Source: CAYPKW01 sp964411425 (GTDB lineage: Bacteria; Pseudomonadota; Alphaproteobacteria; Dongiales; Dongiaceae). From it: a stretch of 30,437 nucleotides of DNA. The notes under the pieces are model-generated. The model had not been told where the DNA came from. It made no database searches and saw nothing but the letters and a program-made list of their open reading frames with translations. A program made the position numbers and the translations under genes. Positions within the stretch are counted from its first letter, which is position 1, and every line of letters begins with the position of its first letter. Where the stretch lies: contig CAYPKW010000027.1 of NCBI GenBank assembly GCA_964411425.1, forward strand, positions 1-30,437. Direction: 5' to 3'. Shown here piece after piece: positions 15,140 through 22,670 of the stretch.

Positions 15140-16555
15140 GTGCAAGAGAACGTCACGCGCGCGTCGGCCGCGGCCGACGCCGGGCGGCCGTCCTGGTGGC
15201 AGGAGTTGCGCGCGCTGGGCGCGGTCGCGGCGCCGCTGGCGGCCGCCTACTTCGCCGAGATGGCGATGGGATTCACCGACACGGTGGTGGTGGGCCGCCT
15301 GGGCAGCGTCGAGCTCGCGGCCGTAGGGCTCTCCGCCAACCTGCTATTCGGGTTTCTGCTTGTCTGCACCGGCCTGGTGTCGATCGTCGGCGTCCTGGTC
15401 GCCGAGGCGAACGCCGTCGGCGACACCGCGCGGACCGGGCATGCGGTGCGCCAAGGCATGTGGGTGGCGCTGTGGGTGTCGCTGCCGGCGACCTGGATCG
15501 GCTGGAACCTGGCGCCGCTGTTGCGCGAGCTCGGGCAGGAGGAGGCCGTCGTCCTCTTGGCCGAACAGTACATGCGGGCCGCCGTCTGGTGCTTCTTGCC
15601 CTACATGTGGTTCACGGTGCTGCGCAACTTCGTCGCGCCGCTGGCGCGGGCCGGATCGGTGCTGGCGATCTGCGTCGTCGGCGTCGGCGTCAACCTGTTG
15701 GCCAACTACGTGCTGGTGTTCGGCAAGTGGGGCATGCCTGCGCTCGGCGTCGCCGGGTCCGGCTATGCCTCCAGCCTCGTCTGCTGGGCCATGTTCGCCG
15801 CGTTACTAGTCTATTGCGTGCGCGAGCGCGCCCTTGCCGCCCATCGGATTCTCTCGGATCTCATGCGCATCGACTTCGGCGTCTGCCGGGACATTGTCAG
15901 GTTGGGCCTGCCGGTCGCCGGCATCTGGGCCGTCGATACCGGGTTGTTCGTGACGGTGGCGCTGTTGATGGGCTCGCTCGGCGCCGCGACGCTGGCGGCG
16001 AACCAGATCGCCTACAGCTTCTGGAACGTGGTCTTCGTGGTGCCCATGGGCCTATCGCTGGCGGCCACCTACCGGGTCGCGCACGGCAGCGGCCTCGGCA
16101 GCGCGCTGCGCGCGCGGCGCTCCGGCCTTATCGCGATCTGGGCCGGGGCGGCGTGCATGTCCGTCATCGGTCTCCTCATCTGGCTGCTGCGCGGTCAAAT
16201 CGCCGCCATCTATCTCGACGTAAGCGACCCGGCCAACGCCGAGGTGATCGCGCTGGCCAAGGCCCTGCTGTCGATCGCCGCGCTGTTCCTGGTGGTGGAC
16301 GGGGCGCAGATCATCGCCGCGGCCGCGCTGCGGGGGTTGCGGGATACCACGGTGCCGTTCCTTGTGGGCCTGATCGGCTATTGGGCCATCGGGCTCGGCG
16401 CCGGCTACGTGTTCGCCTTCGAGATGCAGTACGGCGCGCGCGGCCTGTGGTGGGGCTTGGCTTTGGGCCTCGCGGCGGCGGCGGTGCTGCTGGTGTGGCG
16501 GTTCCACCTGCTCACGCGTGGTGCCTGGCGCCGAGGGCTGACGGCGCCGACTTGA
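15140..16555 (+). CDS. MATE-family efflux transporter (NorM-like)
   Basis: A 471-residue membrane protein with about 12 hydrophobic segments in two homologous halves, as in the MATE/NorM multidrug exporters driven by Na+ or H+. Characteristic stretches are FTDTVVVGRLGSVELAAVGL in helix 1-2 (residues about 44-63), WFTVLRNFVAPLARAG, and ANQIAYSFWNVVFVVPMGLS in the second half. The open frame continues upstream inside dxs; I choose GTG 15140 as the first start beyond dxs that leaves a normal N-terminus, though no good Shine-Dalgarno is present because the dxs terminator occupies that position. The gene is absent from the usual dxs-tlyA neighbourhood and is likely an insertion. Substrates unknown. 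Confidence 0.88.
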   Translation: MQENVTRASAAADAGRPSWWQELRALGAVAAPLAAAYFAEMAMGFTDTVVVGRLGSVELAAVGLSANLLFGFLLVCTGLVSIVGVLVAEANAVGDTARTGHAVRQGMWVALWVSLPATWIGWNLAPLLRELGQEEAVVLLAEQYMRAAVWCFLPYMWFTVLRNFVAPLARAGSVLAICVVGVGVNLLANYVLVFGKWGMPALGVAGSGYASSLVCWAMFAALLVYCVRERALAAHRILSDLMRIDFGVCRDIVRLGLPVAGIWAVDTGLFVTVALLMGSLGAATLAANQIAYSFWNVVFVVPMGLSLAATYRVAHGSGLGSALRARRSGLIAIWAGAACMSVIGLLIWLLRGQIAAIYLDVSDPANAEVIALAKALLSIAALFLVVDGAQIIAAAALRGLRDTTVPFLVGLIGYWAIGLGAGYVFAFEMQYGARGLWWGLALGLAAAAVLLVWRFHLLTRGAWRRGLTAPT

Positions 16556-16590
16556 GGCCGAGCGGCGCGACACGCGGCCGATTTGGCCTT

Positions 16591-17019
16591 TCAGCGGTGC
16601 CTGCTCCAATTGAGCGGAGGCGTGTGTCTGCCGATTAGTACCGATTCTTCGTCCAGGTACGCTGGGAAGGTTCCCACCGGCGTAGTAATCTCATGACCCC
16701 CGCGGGCCAGCACGATCCCGTGACCGTGTTCGGCAAGGCGGGCACGCCATTCTTCGGCTTCCCGCAGGGGCGTGGGCGACTTACGTCCTTGCAGCCTCTT
16801 GCTGACGTCACGTTCCCACGCGCGCATTCGTCCACTCAGAACGCCTTTACTCGATCCGATTCGCACAATTTCGTCGCCTATAACAAAGGCATAAATCGCC
16901 TCGCGTAGCGACGCAACATCCTCATCCAGAATCTCGATGATAAAGCTCGTATCGCGGAGCGCGACTTTCGCGAATTCCCGCATGCCATATCGCTTCAACG
17001 TCGCTCGACCCACCGTCAT
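16591..17019 (-). CDS. GIY-YIG-like domain protein, third gene of an MNT/HEPN cassette
   Basis: A 142-residue protein. Residues 41-70 (AIYAFVIGDEIVRIGSSKG then SGRMRAWER) resemble the start of a GIY-YIG nuclease: the IY pair at 42-43, RIGSS at 53-57 in place of YIGSS, and Arg64 as the expected catalytic arginine. Near the end, TFPAYLDEESVLIGRHTPPLN offers a glutamate (124 or 125) and a final Asn137, matching the remaining core positions. The second motif tyrosine is replaced by Arg53. Its ATG overlaps the HEPN stop by ATGA, so it is translated with the pair. An internal Met13 is a possible start. Nuclease activity is inference from weak motif similarity. Confidence 0.65.
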   Translation of the reverse strand: MTVGRATLKRYGMREFAKVALRDTSFIIEILDEDVASLREAIYAFVIGDEIVRIGSSKGVLSGRMRAWERDVSKRLQGRKSPTPLREAEEWRARLAEHGHGIVLARGGHEITTPVGTFPAYLDEESVLIGRHTPPLNWSRHR

Positions 17020-17411
17020 CTGGAATTTTCCAGTGCCTGTCGTAAGGCAACTCGACCCCTCGCTAGGAAAATCTCGGCGCGGCCGATATGCGCCTCGGCC
17101 TCCTCAGGGGAGATTCGTCGATCGGCCCGATAGTCGCTGGCATTGCGCGCATTGGCGGCATCCAGCAACCAACCATGCAATTCCACCGGCAGAAGATCGG
17201 CCTGCACAATCTCTTGACCGAAGCCATTGGCCAAGGCGTTGTGTGTCTTGAAGCGCAGGTTTTTTGCCAGAAGCATAGCGGTCGCCGAGTAGAACATGGC
17301 GTAATAGGCCCGCGAGGCAGCGATGTCGTTAAAATCTTGACCCACCAATAGTCGTGCCGCCGCGATACTGTCTTCGGCTTTGCTAAGGAATGCTGCTTGT
17401 TCCTCGGTCAC
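17016..17411 (-). CDS. HEPN-domain protein (toxin of an MNT/HEPN pair)
   Basis: A 131-residue all-helical HEPN protein, starting at GTG 17411 that overlaps the upstream nucleotidyltransferase stop by GTGA. The family pattern is clear: FLSKAEDSIAAARLL, SRAYYAMFYSATAMLLAK (33-50), RFKTHNAL and ARNASDYR (88-95). HEPN proteins paired with MNT nucleotidyltransferases are toxins, many of them RNases using an RX4-6H motif, kept inactive by AMPylation or binding of the partner. I do not find a strict RX4-6H motif here; the nearest is R53-x3-H57 and the R-x4-Y of ARNASDY, as in the PF05168-type branch. The longer frame up to 17561 is a shadow of the partner gene. Confidence 0.82.
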   Translation of the reverse strand: MTEEQAAFLSKAEDSIAAARLLVGQDFNDIAASRAYYAMFYSATAMLLAKNLRFKTHNALANGFGQEIVQADLLPVELHGWLLDAANARNASDYRADRRISPEEAEAHIGRAEIFLARGRVALRQALENSR

Positions 17412-17728
17412 ACGAGAACGCCTTCGCGTCGGATATTCTCGTGGAATGGACTTGTGTCCGCTTTGGCCTGCTCGGGTGTCGAAAAGATCCGAGAGATTAC
17501 CGTATCGTATTTCAGCGATAGCTCGGCGGTCATCCGGCTCGTTCGCTGAATCTCTTCCCACTGATCCAGTGGACCGGACAGGATAATCATCACGTCGATA
17601 TCCGAATCGCGCGCGGCGTCGCCACGGGCCTGCGAGCCGAATAAGATTAAGCCCGCGAGCCGCGGCCCGTAGACTTTTTGGAGGTGAGCGCGATAATCGG
17701 CGAGTGTCGTGCGCACTGGCGCTTTCAT
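17408..17728 (-). CDS. MNT-type nucleotidyltransferase (antitoxin)
   Basis: A 106-residue minimal nucleotidyltransferase. The catalytic motif FGSQARGDAARDSDIDVMI (30-48) has Gly31-Ser32 and the paired Asp43 and Asp45 of the polymerase-beta fold. In MntA-HepT systems this protein transfers AMP groups to a tyrosine of the HEPN toxin and silences it. It is the first gene of a minus-strand trio joined by two 4-nt overlaps. A consensus extended -10 lies 6 nt upstream of the ATG, leaving essentially no leader. The base composition is visibly more A/T-rich than that of dxs or tlyA, suggesting acquisition by transfer. It is divergent from tlyA with a gap of only 34 bp. Confidence 0.88.
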   Translation of the reverse strand: MKAPVRTTLADYRAHLQKVYGPRLAGLILFGSQARGDAARDSDIDVMIILSGPLDQWEEIQRTSRMTAELSLKYDTVISRIFSTPEQAKADTSPFHENIRREGVLV

Positions 17729-17734
17729 GGGCGC

Positions 17735-17743
17735 ATTATATCA
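17735..17743 (-). promoter_or_regulatory. Extended -10 promoter of the MNT/HEPN cassette
   Basis: On the minus strand, TGATATAAT (17743-17735) is a perfect extended -10 (TGn-TATAAT). Six nucleotides then separate it from the A of the MNT start codon at 17728, so initiation about seven bases downstream would begin at or next to that A: a leaderless message. No convincing -35 hexamer is present, as allowed for extended -10 promoters. The same A/T tract read on the plus strand (TATATC) could act as the tlyA -10, making the 34-bp gap a shared bidirectional core. Confidence 0.55.
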
Positions 17744-17762
17744 AATCGGAACGAGCGATGGG

Positions 17763-18515
17763 ATGCCGGAAAAAACTGGGAAAATCCGCGCCGACACCCT
17801 GCTGGTCGAGCGCGGGCTGGCGGCGACCCGCGCCAAGGCCCAGGCGCTCATCCTGGCCGGGCGCGTCTATTGCGGCGAGCGGCGCCTCGACAAGCCGGGG
17901 GCGGCGCTGGCACCCGACGCGCCCATCGCCGTCAGGGGCGAGGACCACCCGTGGGTATCGCGCGGCGGCGTCAAGCTCGCCCACGCACTTGACCATTTCC
18001 GCCTCGATGCAACGGGCCGCGTGTGCCTCGATGTCGGCGCCTCCACCGGCGGTTTTACCGACGTGCTGCTGACGCGCGGAGCGGCCCGCGTCTATGCGGT
18101 GGACGTGGGCCACGGGCAGCTTGCCTGGAAGCTGCGCCAAAATACCCGCGTCGTCGTGCTGGAACGGACCAACGCGCGCTATCTCGGCCGGAAGGAGATT
18201 CCCGAGCCCGTTGGCGCCATCGTCTGCGATGCGAGTTTCATCGGTCTCGCGACCGTGCTGCCGGCCTCGCTCGCGCTCGCGGCGCCTGGCGCCTGGCTGG
18301 TCGCCCTCGTCAAGCCGCAGTTCGAGGTCGGGCGGGCCCGCGTCGGCAAGGGGGGCGTGGTCCGCGATCCCGCCCTGCATGGGGAGGTCTACCAACGCAT
18401 CGCGGCCTGGCTCGCGGCAGAGCCCGGCTGGACGGTCTTGGGCGTGCTCGAAAGCCCGATCGCGGGCCCTCGCGGCAACCGCGAGTTCCTGATCGCCGCG
18501 ACGTTCGCCGGCTAA
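17763..18515 (+). CDS. tlyA: TlyA-family rRNA 2'-O-methyltransferase
   Basis: A 250-residue protein with an N-terminal S4 RNA-binding domain (RADTLLVERGLAATRAKAQA, then AGRVYCG; about residues 8-60) and an FtsJ-like methyltransferase domain with the SAM loop CLDVGASTGGFTDVLL (about 87-102), DASFIGL and LVKPQFEVG. TlyA proteins methylate the 2'-OH of cytidines in 16S and 23S rRNA and determine capreomycin susceptibility in mycobacteria; older annotations call them hemolysins. The start ATG 17763 gives the usual N-terminus. The gene normally follows dxs; here the MATE gene and the MNT/HEPN cassette lie between. Its TAA overlaps the sppA stop on the other strand (shared CTAA). Confidence 0.92.
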   Translation: MPEKTGKIRADTLLVERGLAATRAKAQALILAGRVYCGERRLDKPGAALAPDAPIAVRGEDHPWVSRGGVKLAHALDHFRLDATGRVCLDVGASTGGFTDVLLTRGAARVYAVDVGHGQLAWKLRQNTRVVVLERTNARYLGRKEIPEPVGAIVCDASFIGLATVLPASLALAAPGAWLVALVKPQFEVGRARVGKGGVVRDPALHGEVYQRIAAWLAAEPGWTVLGVLESPIAGPRGNREFLIAATFAG

Positions 18516-20299
18516 TCGACGCGCATCTCGGGCATGCGCAAGCCCGGCTCGTTCGCTTCCTCGGCGGCGCCGACGAGGCGGCCGATCGGCGCCATGTCGC
18601 GCTCGATGCGCTCCGCCAGGGCCGCCACCTTGGCGAGGCCGCGTAGCTCGATCCCGAGCAATCGGCGCAGGAACCGTTCCAGGCCTCCGCCCTCCGCCGG
18701 AAATTGCTCGAGGCTGATCGCCGCAGCGGCGTCGATGCCGGCGGTGCTGCGCGCCAGTGCCAGCGCCGTCGCGAGCCCGCCCAGCTCGTCCACCAGGCCG
18801 CGTTCCTTGGCGTCGATGCCGGTCCACACCTGGCCCTTGGCGGCGGCGTCGATCTGCTCGGCCGTGAGTTTGCGGCTCAGGGCGACCTTGGCCGTGAAGT
18901 CGGCGTAGATGCGGTCTAGGCTCGCATTCAGGTGGGCCCACCCGGCCGGCGTGTAGGCGCGGTTCATGCTGGCGATATCGGCGTTGGCGCCCGCCTGCAC
19001 GCCGTCCCAGCCGACGCCGAGCTTCAGCCATAGGCCGGCCACCACCAGCTTGCCGCCGAACACGCCGATCGAGCCGGTGACGGTGCCGGGTTGGGCTACG
19101 ATGGCGTGCGCCGGCGCCGCCACGAAATAGCCGCCGGAAGCGGCCACGTCGCCCATGGAAACGACGACCGGCTTGCCGAGATCGCGCGCCCGCTCCACTT
19201 CGCGTCGGATGGCGTCGGAGGCCACATACGAGCCGCCCGGACTGTCGATGCGGAAGACGATCGCCGCGATGCCGGGATCGTCGATGGCGTCGGCAAGGGC
19301 GCCCGCGACCACGTCCGCCGCCATCGTCGCGTTGCCGAACAGCGGTTCGACCTGGCCGCCCGAGAGCTGCACGGGCCCCAGGCCGTAGACGAGGGCGATG
19401 CGAGGCGCGTCCGTGGGCGGCGCGGGCAGGCGCGTGACGTAGTCCGCGAACGCATACCGCACGGCCTGGTCGCTGGCGCGACGGGCGATCTCGCGGTCGA
19501 TCTCGTCCCAATAGGCGAGGCGGTCCACCAGCCCCGCCGCCTTGGCCTCGGCCGCCGCGAACGGGCCGCGGTCGATGAGGGCGAGCGCGTCCGCGATGTC
19601 CATCTTGCGATAGAGCGCCAGGCCGGCGGCAATCTGGCGCAGCCAGGAGTCGGCCAGGCGTTGCAGGTTCTGGCGCTGCGGCTCGGGCAGGCTGCTGGCG
19701 GTGAACATGTCCTTGCCGCCCTTGTACTCCTGGCGCTGTTCCATCTGCGCCTCGACGCCGAGCAGCGCCAGAGTGTCCTTGAGGAACGGGCTCTCCAGCC
19801 TGACACCCACCAGCTCGACGTCGCCCGAGGGTTGCAGCCAGACCTCTTCGAAGGCGGTCGCCAGGTAATAGTGCGTGTTGCCCGACCCGCCCTCGCCGAA
19901 GCTCTCGGCATAGGCGATGGCGAACTTGCCCTGCTGGCGGAAGGCCAACACCGCGTCGCGCACCTCCTGCGCCCGCGCCATACCCAGATCGCCGATGCCG
20001 AGCCGGGCCACCAGCCCCTTAACGCGGTCGTCGCGGCCGGCGGCCTGCAATCCTTGCACCAAGTCGCGCACGCTGACGGCATCGCCGAGCGAGGCGCGGG
20101 CAAGGGGATTGTCGGGCAACGTCTCGACCAGCCCGTTCGCCAGGTCCAGCACCAGCACGGCGCGGCTCGGCACCGGATCGACGTATTGCGGCACGTAGCG
20201 CCAGCCGAAATAGGCGCCCGCGGCCGCGAGCACCACGAGCAACCCTACGAACGCAAACAGGCCGACCAGCAGCCGACGGATGAACCGGAGGAAACCCAT
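18512..20299 (-). CDS. sppA: Signal peptide peptidase SppA, 67K long form
   Basis: A 595-residue membrane-anchored serine protease of the long, two-domain SppA type (family S49). An N-terminal anchor spans about residues 8-32. The N-terminal half carries the general-base lysine, most likely Lys193 in QEYKGGKD, and the C-terminal half carries the nucleophile Ser388 in GDVAASGGYF, preceded by FRIDSPGG (349-356) and followed by TGSIGV. Lys and Ser come from different halves, as in E. coli SppA. It degrades cleaved signal peptides within the inner membrane from the periplasmic side. ATG 20299 is followed by basic residues, a normal anchor start. Confidence 0.94.
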   Translation of the reverse strand: MGFLRFIRRLLVGLFAFVGLLVVLAAAGAYFGWRYVPQYVDPVPSRAVLVLDLANGLVETLPDNPLARASLGDAVSVRDLVQGLQAAGRDDRVKGLVARLGIGDLGMARAQEVRDAVLAFRQQGKFAIAYAESFGEGGSGNTHYYLATAFEEVWLQPSGDVELVGVRLESPFLKDTLALLGVEAQMEQRQEYKGGKDMFTASSLPEPQRQNLQRLADSWLRQIAAGLALYRKMDIADALALIDRGPFAAAEAKAAGLVDRLAYWDEIDREIARRASDQAVRYAFADYVTRLPAPPTDAPRIALVYGLGPVQLSGGQVEPLFGNATMAADVVAGALADAIDDPGIAAIVFRIDSPGGSYVASDAIRREVERARDLGKPVVVSMGDVAASGGYFVAAPAHAIVAQPGTVTGSIGVFGGKLVVAGLWLKLGVGWDGVQAGANADIASMNRAYTPAGWAHLNASLDRIYADFTAKVALSRKLTAEQIDAAAKGQVWTGIDAKERGLVDELGGLATALALARSTAGIDAAAAISLEQFPAEGGGLERFLRRLLGIELRGLAKVAALAERIERDMAPIGRLVGAAEEANEPGLRMPEMRVD

Positions 20300-20342
20300 G
20301 CAACCTCGCCACGAGTCTTGTTGAGGCGCGCTCGCGCGGTGT

Positions 20343-20370
20343 CATATAGCACGGCGGCCGAAATTGCCAG
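20343..20370 (-). promoter_or_regulatory. Possible sppA promoter
   Basis: In the 109-bp gap between the MFS stop and sppA, the minus strand has CTGGCA (20370-20365), a 16-nt spacer and TATATG (20348-20343), each matching four of six sigma70 consensus positions. The start point would lie about 35 nt before the sppA ATG. This is the only reasonable candidate in the gap, but the match is modest. Confidence 0.35.
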
Positions 20371-20408
20371 TCGGGAGCGGCCCGGTCGGTTCGCCCCGGC
20401 GGCGCCGG

Positions 20409-21590
20409 TCAAGCCGGGGGCGCGATAACGTCGGGATTTGGCCGCGCCAGCGCGAGGGCCAGAATCGCGGCACCGGCCGCGCTCGCCGCCGCGGCCAGGA
20501 CCGCCAGCTGGTAAGTGCCCGTGAGGTCGAAGACGAAACCCGCCGCATAGGGTCCGCCCACTCCGGTCAGGAGCCAGCCGGTGTTGATTCGTCCGTAAAC
20601 GGCGGGCATGGCCGCCACGCCGTAACGCTCCGCGATCAATACCGGGAACACGACCGAAAGCGCGCCATAGCCGAAACCGGCCATAGCCATGGCGGCGATC
20701 GCCTCGAAGGCGCCCGGATGCAGGAACAGCACCAGGCATCCGGCGCCGGCAAGGGCCTGGGTGGCGACGAACAAGTCGCGCGCCGGCAGCCGATCGGCCA
20801 ACCATCCGATGACGATTCGGCTCAGGCAGTTGCCGGCCGCCATGAGGCTCAGGCCGGTGGCGCCGGCGGCGGGCGTATCGTAGGCGCTGACCAATGCGGC
20901 GGCGTGACCCAAGGAGAGCGCGCCCGGCGCCGTACCCAGCAAATAGATGCTCCACAGATGCCAGAACCGCGACCGAGGACCCGATGGCGCCGGGTGCCAC
21001 TCGGTTTGACGCGCACCGCCGCGGTGAATTTCGGCCCGACGCAACAGCAGCCACACAACGCCGCCGACTGCCAGCGTCACGACGCCGCTCGCCTGCAGCG
21101 TCGCGGAGATGCCGAACGCCGTGTTCGCTGCACTAAGCGGCGTCGCCATCGCCAGCGTGCCTAGCGTGTAGCTCGTCAGCGTCGCGCCGACCGCGAGGCC
21201 GAGGCGTTGCGGCATGGACCGAGCGGCGATCTCCAGCATCAGCACATAGCCGATGCCGTTGCCGAGGCCGATGGCGGTCCAGCCGGCCCATAAGGCGGCC
21301 AAAGATGGGACAGCACCGGAGAGCACGAATCCCCCGCCCGCCGCGGCAACGGTCGCCGCGAGGCCCCAAAGCAGGCCGAACCGGGCGATCAGGGCCGCCG
21401 CCAGCAGCATGCCGAACGTGAATCCGACATTGGCGAAGGAGAATGCGGCGCTGACTGCGGCGCGGGAGGCTCCGAGCAATTGCTCCAGCGGCTCGATGAA
21501 CACGCTCCACGCATACATCGCGCCAAGCGCGAACATCACCAGCAGGCCGCTTGCCAACCCGAGCCAGGACGGCCCGCGCCCCGGCGTCAT
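20409..21590 (-). CDS. MFS transporter, oxalate/formate antiporter-like (OFA)
   Basis: A 393-residue MFS protein with 12 likely membrane segments. Features resembling the OFA/monocarboxylate group are GAMYAWSVFIEPLEQLLGASRA near the N-terminus (residues about 23-44), GLGNGIGYV in helix 4, and FGYGALSVVFPVLIAERYG with GRINTGWLLTGVGGPYAAG in the C-terminal half. The start ATG 21590 overlaps the aroC stop (ATGA), so translation is coupled to aroC; the longer open frame upstream is a shadow of aroC. Transport of a small carboxylate is a family-based guess. Nothing links it functionally to chorismate synthesis beyond the operon position. Confidence 0.87.
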   Translation of the reverse strand: MTPGRGPSWLGLASGLLVMFALGAMYAWSVFIEPLEQLLGASRAAVSAAFSFANVGFTFGMLLAAALIARFGLLWGLAATVAAAGGGFVLSGAVPSLAALWAGWTAIGLGNGIGYVLMLEIAARSMPQRLGLAVGATLTSYTLGTLAMATPLSAANTAFGISATLQASGVVTLAVGGVVWLLLRRAEIHRGGARQTEWHPAPSGPRSRFWHLWSIYLLGTAPGALSLGHAAALVSAYDTPAAGATGLSLMAAGNCLSRIVIGWLADRLPARDLFVATQALAGAGCLVLFLHPGAFEAIAAMAMAGFGYGALSVVFPVLIAERYGVAAMPAVYGRINTGWLLTGVGGPYAAGFVFDLTGTYQLAVLAAAASAAGAAILALALARPNPDVIAPPA

Positions 21591-22669
21591 CCGCACTGGG
21601 CGCGGTGGCGCAGCAGGTGGTCGGCCAGCACCGCGGCCAGCATCGCCTCGCCCACCGGCACGGCGCGGATGCCTACGCAGGGGTCGTGGCGCCCTTTGGA
21701 GGAAATCTCGACGTTCTCGCCGCTCGCGGTGATGCTCCTGCGGTTGGTGAGGATCGAGCTGGTCGGCTTGACGGCGAAGCGCACCACGATGTCCTGGCCC
21801 GTCGATATGCCGCCGAGGATGCCGCCGGCGTTGTTGGAGAGAAAGGTCGCCTTTCCGTCCTGCATCCGCATCTCGTCGGCGTTTCCTTCGCCGGGCAGCA
21901 GCGCGGCGCCGAACCCGGCGCCGATCTCGACGCCCTTGACCGCGTTGATGCTCATCATGGCGGCGGCGATATCGGCGTCGAGCTTGCCGTAGATCGGCGC
22001 CCCTAGGCCGGCTGGGATGCCCTCGGCCACGACCTCGATGACGGCACCGGCCGACGAGCCGGCCTTGCGCACGCCGTCGAGGAAGTCCGCCCAGCGCTCG
22101 GCCGTCAGGGCGTCCGGGCACCAGAACGGGTTCCGGTCCACCGCCGCCCAATCCCAACGCGTCCGGTCGATGGCGTGCGGCCCAACCTGGATGAGGGCGC
22201 CGCGGATGGTCGTCGGCGCCTCCAGCAGGTGATCGAGCACCTTGCGCGCGACGGCGCCCGCCGCCACGCGCGAGGCCGTCTCGCGCGCCGACGACCTGCC
22301 GCCGCCGCGCCAGTCGCGGATGCCGTACTTCGCCCAATAGGTGTAATCAGCGTGGCCGGGGCGAAAGCGGTCCTTGAGCTCGCTGTAGTCTTTCGAGCGC
22401 TGGTCCTCGTTCTCGATCAGCAGGCTGATGGGCGTGCCGGTGGTAAGGCCCTCGAACACGCCGGACAGGATTTTCACCTGGTCCGATTCGCGCCGCTGCG
22501 TGGTGAAACGCGACTGTCCGGGCCGGCGCCGGTCGAGCCAGCGTTGGATGTCGGGTTCGGCGAGCGAGATGCGCGGCGGCGTGCCGTCGATGACGCAGCC
22601 GATCGCGGGCCCGTGGCTCTCGCCCCAGGTCGTGAAGCGGAACATATGGCCGAAGACGTTCGCCGACAT
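21587..22669 (-). CDS. aroC: Chorismate synthase
   Basis: A 360-residue full-length AroC, which converts 5-enolpyruvylshikimate 3-phosphate to chorismate with reduced FMN, the last common step to aromatic amino acids. Signatures are FTTWGESHGPAIGCVIDG (12-29), RRRPGQSRFTTQRRESDQV, RPGHADYTYWAKYGIRDWRG then GGRSSARETASRVAAGAVA, and NNAGGILGGISTGQ near 275. The ATG at 22669 begins one nucleotide after the fabI stop, so the two are co-transcribed. The 3' end overlaps the MFS gene by four bases. fabI and aroC are often neighbours in alphaproteobacteria. Confidence 0.96.
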   Translation of the reverse strand: MSANVFGHMFRFTTWGESHGPAIGCVIDGTPPRISLAEPDIQRWLDRRRPGQSRFTTQRRESDQVKILSGVFEGLTTGTPISLLIENEDQRSKDYSELKDRFRPGHADYTYWAKYGIRDWRGGGRSSARETASRVAAGAVARKVLDHLLEAPTTIRGALIQVGPHAIDRTRWDWAAVDRNPFWCPDALTAERWADFLDGVRKAGSSAGAVIEVVAEGIPAGLGAPIYGKLDADIAAAMMSINAVKGVEIGAGFGAALLPGEGNADEMRMQDGKATFLSNNAGGILGGISTGQDIVVRFAVKPTSSILTNRRSITASGENVEISSKGRHDPCVGIRAVPVGEAMLAAVLADHLLRHRAQCG

Positions 22670-22670
22670 G

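Noticed and set aside
20409..22337. 642-codon minus-strand frame suggesting an AroC-MFS fusion.
   Set aside because: The N-terminal part is out of frame with aroC and is its shadow; the MFS gene has its own ATG overlapping the aroC stop.
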